Shown: one piece after another, positions 30,185-33,570 of the stretch
Layout of the letters: each line of letters opens with the position of its first letter
Position numbering within the stretch: position 1 is the first letter of the stretch
Translations under genes and position numbers: made by a program
Notes under the pieces: model-generated
Databases searched by the model: none
Told to the model about the DNA's origin: nothing
Seen by the model: only the letters and a program-made list of their open reading frames with translations
Assembly: GCA_025331445.1 (NCBI GenBank)
Contig: JAIWNE010000204.1
Span: forward strand, 1-33,570
Length of the DNA: 33,570 bases
Direction of reading: 5' to 3'
Source: Blakeslea trispora
Lineage: Eukaryota; Mucoromycota; Mucoromycetes; Mucorales; Choanephoraceae

Positions 30185-31868
30185 AGGGGGTTGGGGGGGT
30201 CTCCCCCCATTCCCGAAAAATATTCAATACTTCTTTGAAGTAAGCCATTCTCATGATAAATGGGTTAGTCTTTTGGCCATTGTATTTAGAGCAAAAATGA
30301 AGTAAAGAGATTCACATTTTATCTTGCAATACATCTATACACAGCAGCGTGAAGTACACAAGTCATGATATTAGATGAGTGATTCGCAATGTCGGCTCAT
30401 TGTGAGAAAGTGAGTATACGAGTAAAGAGATCCTTTAATAAGAATTTTAGGCAAACAGCATAGTCTTTCTCTACTTGAAAACTGCTTTACTCTTACAAAA
30501 AATTCACAGTCAATGCGTGGTTTAAATGCACTCGTATTTAACTGTTTTTCTTACAAGTTCAAGCAAAACTAGCTGGCATTAGATATCAAAAAAGTTTTTT
30601 GAACTTATTAAGATGTTGTGCAGACAAAGTAAGTTGACCAAGAAAAAATGTTTAATAAATCATGATGCTGTTGAAATAAAGATAAAGTAATGACACTCTT
30701 ATTGCCAAGTCTAATTTTTTTGTTGGGAGATGAATAATGTTAAAGTCTTGAATTTCTAGCAGAGGGCTAATAGCCAGTGTGTTGTTAATATTTCGCATCA
30801 TATTTTTTTTCCTTCTACAATTTAGTTAGACACTGATAAAAATCATTCAAGAAAAGTAATTATTAATCATTCTCAAGCTTATTTGCTACCTGATAATTTT
30901 CTCACTTGCTCTTGTTTTCTATTCTCAATTCATTTACTTCTTTAGTTTGCTGACAAGTTCAATTTGTAGAGCAGAAGCTTCTGAGCAGTCGTTTGAGTTA
31001 TCAAAAATCGTATGAAGAAAAACTGCTATATATTCATCGACTGTAAGTCTTTTATTGATATAAAAAGCAGCGTAATCCTTTACTAACAGGGTAATAGAAC
31101 AGTGATCTAAAAGCTAGTTGTATGTGAATGTTTTACTTTATAATGTATAAAGCAAGAACAATAAACACAGCGCACTAATAAGCTGTTTGATTCTCTCTTC
31201 TTTGATAATTTAGATGATATCAAATGCAATACAATCAAAATAAAATAAGTTTAGGGAGTTAATTAGATCAAAGGCAATACTCTATATATTCGAATTGATG
31301 TATTGCTTGAATTTCTCATACAAATAGTATTCTGACCAATAGTGTACATCTTTTTGTGAAGTATAAAGTCTATTGTCAGTGATTATAAATTGGATCAGAG
31401 ATGATTGGTAGAAGTTATATTTAAACAAACAATCAAACAGAACAGTTAGCTAACTGTACTTGAGGTTTTTTAACTGGTAAGCAATTAATACGATGTCAGT
31501 GATGACTTCAAATAAAAGCTCGTTCAATCTGAATGTTAAAAAGAATAAGTCAAAGTTGAATTGGAATCAATTTGGGATGTACAAAGTTAATCAATTGTTC
31601 TACCACTGCAAAAATACAACACATATTATGAACAATAAATAAATGTCATGTTCCAAGCCTATGTTTCTTTTGTTGATACTAGTGGTATTTTCATTATTGT
31701 AGTCATATAAAAATGAAAATGAGAAGACCAAATTACTAGGAAAAACTTTTATAGATCTAATGTAAACCGCTTTAAGTTCAACATTGATTTAATGCAGTGT
31801 TTCTAATTTAATTTACACCATTTACATGCTCTGCTGATATGATACTCTTTAAAGGATTCATTTTGCTT
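30185..31868 (+). repeat. Left arm of giant palindrome
   Basis: 1,684 bp whose reverse complement is found at 31895-33570. The outer end has an unusual G/C block (G5, TT, G7, TCT, C6). No ORF of note in the arm; AT-rich. The loop between arms is 31869-31894 (26 nt). Confidence 0.93.
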
Positions 31869-31894
31869 TTATTATAAAACTCATTTTCTATAAG

Positions 31895-33570
31895 AAGCAA
31901 AAGCCTTTAAAGAGTTCATATCAGCAGAGCATGTAAATGGTGTAAATTAATTAAAACACTGCATTAAATCAATGTTGCAACTTAAAGCGGTTTACATTAG
32001 ATCTATAAAAGGTTTTTCCTAGTAATTTGGTTTCTCATTTTCATTTTATATATGACTACATAATGAAAATACATAGTATCAACAAAAGAAACATAGGCTT
32101 GGAACATGACATTTATTTTATTGTTCATAATATGTGTTGTATTTTTGCAGTGTAGAATTGATTAACTTTGTACATCCCAAATTGATTCCAATTCAACTTT
32201 GACTTATTCTTTTTTAACATTCAGATTGAACGAGCTTTTATTTGAAGTCATCACTGACATCGTATTAATTGCTTACCAGTTAAAAACCTCAAGTACAGTT
32301 AGCTAACTGTTCTGTTTGATTGTTTGTTTAAATATAACTTCTACCAATCATCTCTGATCCAATTTATAATCACTGACAATAGACTTTATACTTCACAAAA
32401 AGATGTACACTATTGGTCAGAATACTATTTGTATGAGAAATTCAAGCAATACATCAATTCGAATATATAGAGTATTGCCTTTGATCTAATTAACTCCCTA
32501 AACTTATTTTATTTTGATTGTATTGGCATTTGATATCATCTAAATTATCAAAGAAGAGAGAATCAAACAGCTTATTAGTGCGCTGTGTTTATTGTTCTTG
32601 CTTTATACATTATAAAGTAAAACATTCACATACAACTAGCTTTTAGATCACTGTTCTATTACCCTGTTAGTAAAGGATTACGCTGCTTTTTATATCAATA
32701 AAAGACTTACAGTCGATGAATATATAGCAGTTTTTCTTCATACGATTTTTGATAACTCAAACGACTGCTCAGAAGCTTCTGCTCTACAAATTGAACTTGT
32801 CAGCAAACTAAAGAAGTAAATGAATTGAGAATAGAAAACAAGAGCAAGTGAGAAAATTATCAGGTAGCAAATAAGCTTGAGAATGATTAATAATTACTTT
32901 TCTTGAATGATTTTTATCAGTGTCTAACTAAATTGTAGAAGGAAAAAAAATATGATGCGAAATATTAACAACACACTGGCTATTAGCCCTCTGCTAGAAA
33001 TTCAAGACTTTAACATTATTCATCTCCCAACAAAAAAATTAGACTTGGCAATAAGAGTGTCATTACTTTATCTTTATTTCAACAGCATCATGATTTATTA
33101 AACATTTTTTCTTGGTCAACTTACTTTGTCTGCACAACATCTTAATAAGTTCAAAAAACTCTTTTTGATATCTAATGCCAGCTAGTTTTGCTTGAACTTG
33201 TAAGAAAAACAGTTAAATACGAGTGCATTTAAACCACGCATTGACTGTGAATTTTTTGTAAGAGTAAAGCAGTTTTCAAGTAGAGAAAGGACTATGCTGT
33301 TGCCTAAAATTCTTATTAAAGGATCTCTTTACTCGTATACTCACTTTCTCACAATGAGCCGACATTGCGAATCACTCATCTAATATCATGACTTGTGTAC
33401 TTCACGCTGCTGTGTATAGATGTATTGCAAGATAAAATGTGAATCTCTTTACTTCATTTTTGCTCTAAATACAATGCCAAAAGACTAACCCATTTATCAT
33501 GAGAATGGCTTACTTCAAAGAAGTATTGAATATTTTTCGGGAATGGGGGGGAGACCCCCCCCAACCCCCT
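31895..33570 (-). repeat. Right arm of giant palindrome, reaches window edge
   Basis: 1,676 bp in the window, inverted copy of 30185-31868. Arm differences that I read are mostly 1-nt insertions or deletions, many in homopolymers (for example GGCC/GGC near 30275, AAA/AA near 30453, G7/G8 in the outer block), with a few larger indels near the loop. The arm ends at the last base, so the true boundary is unknown. Confidence 0.93.

Noticed and set aside
33520..33570. Telomere at the right edge
   Set aside because: The G/C block is not a tandem telomeric repeat and its inverted copy lies inside the window at 30186-30215.

Overview
The window looks like nuclear DNA of an early-diverging filamentous fungus, most likely Mucoromycota. 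Introns are 47-69 bp with GTAAGT-type donors and CTAAC/ACTAAC branch sites, intergenic DNA is very AT-rich, and the gene content (Ty3/gypsy elements, an IS1595/Merlin-type transposase, a Transposase_21-like transposase, a Zn-finger/OTU protein) fits transposon-rich zygomycete DNA. The genus cannot be named from sequence alone. No housekeeping gene was recognised; almost everything is mobile-element DNA or its debris.

Layout. (1) 1-9667: a decayed Ty3/gypsy element A on the minus strand (protease, RT, RNase H, integrase; gag missing, 3' end beyond the left edge), split by a complete chromovirus B at 1404-7699. B has 411-bp LTRs that look identical, a GGGAT target duplication, intact gag and intact pol ending in a chromodomain. 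(2) 9668-10907: AT-rich, no gene. (3) 10908-17220: a second complete Ty3/gypsy element C on the plus strand, related to A, with 507-bp LTRs that look identical, a CAAC duplication and a pol broken by two 1-nt frameshifts. The pol frame ends inside the 3' LTR. C sits a few bases upstream of a tRNA-like sequence. (4) 17231-19862: an intact four-exon Merlin/IS1595-type transposase gene with its own TATA box and CRE-like sites, bracketed by two tRNA-like sequences in inverted orientation. (5) 19863-22700: gene-poor DNA with a microsatellite, a hairpin and a cluster of inverted TGAGACG modules. (6) 22702-29644: a four-exon hydrophobic minus-strand gene, a divergent four-exon coiled-coil gene, a convergent broken Transposase_21/Plavaka-like transposase in two pieces, then a Zn-finger/OTU gene with one nonsense codon. 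(7) 30185-33570: a huge near-perfect palindrome with arms of about 1.68 kb and a 26-nt loop, running to the last base of the window.

How it fits together. The order of events on the left is A, then B into A. C landed next to a Pol III-like target, as Ty3 does. The coiled-coil gene and the Transposase_21-like gene converge tail to tail about 120 bp apart and may be the two genes of one element. Frameshifts in C and in the Transposase_21 gene would each be repaired by one extra base in a homopolymer, and most arm differences in the palindrome are single-base indels. That pattern is what uncorrected long-read data give, so some 'pseudogenes' and perhaps the palindrome itself need checking against reads before biology is inferred.
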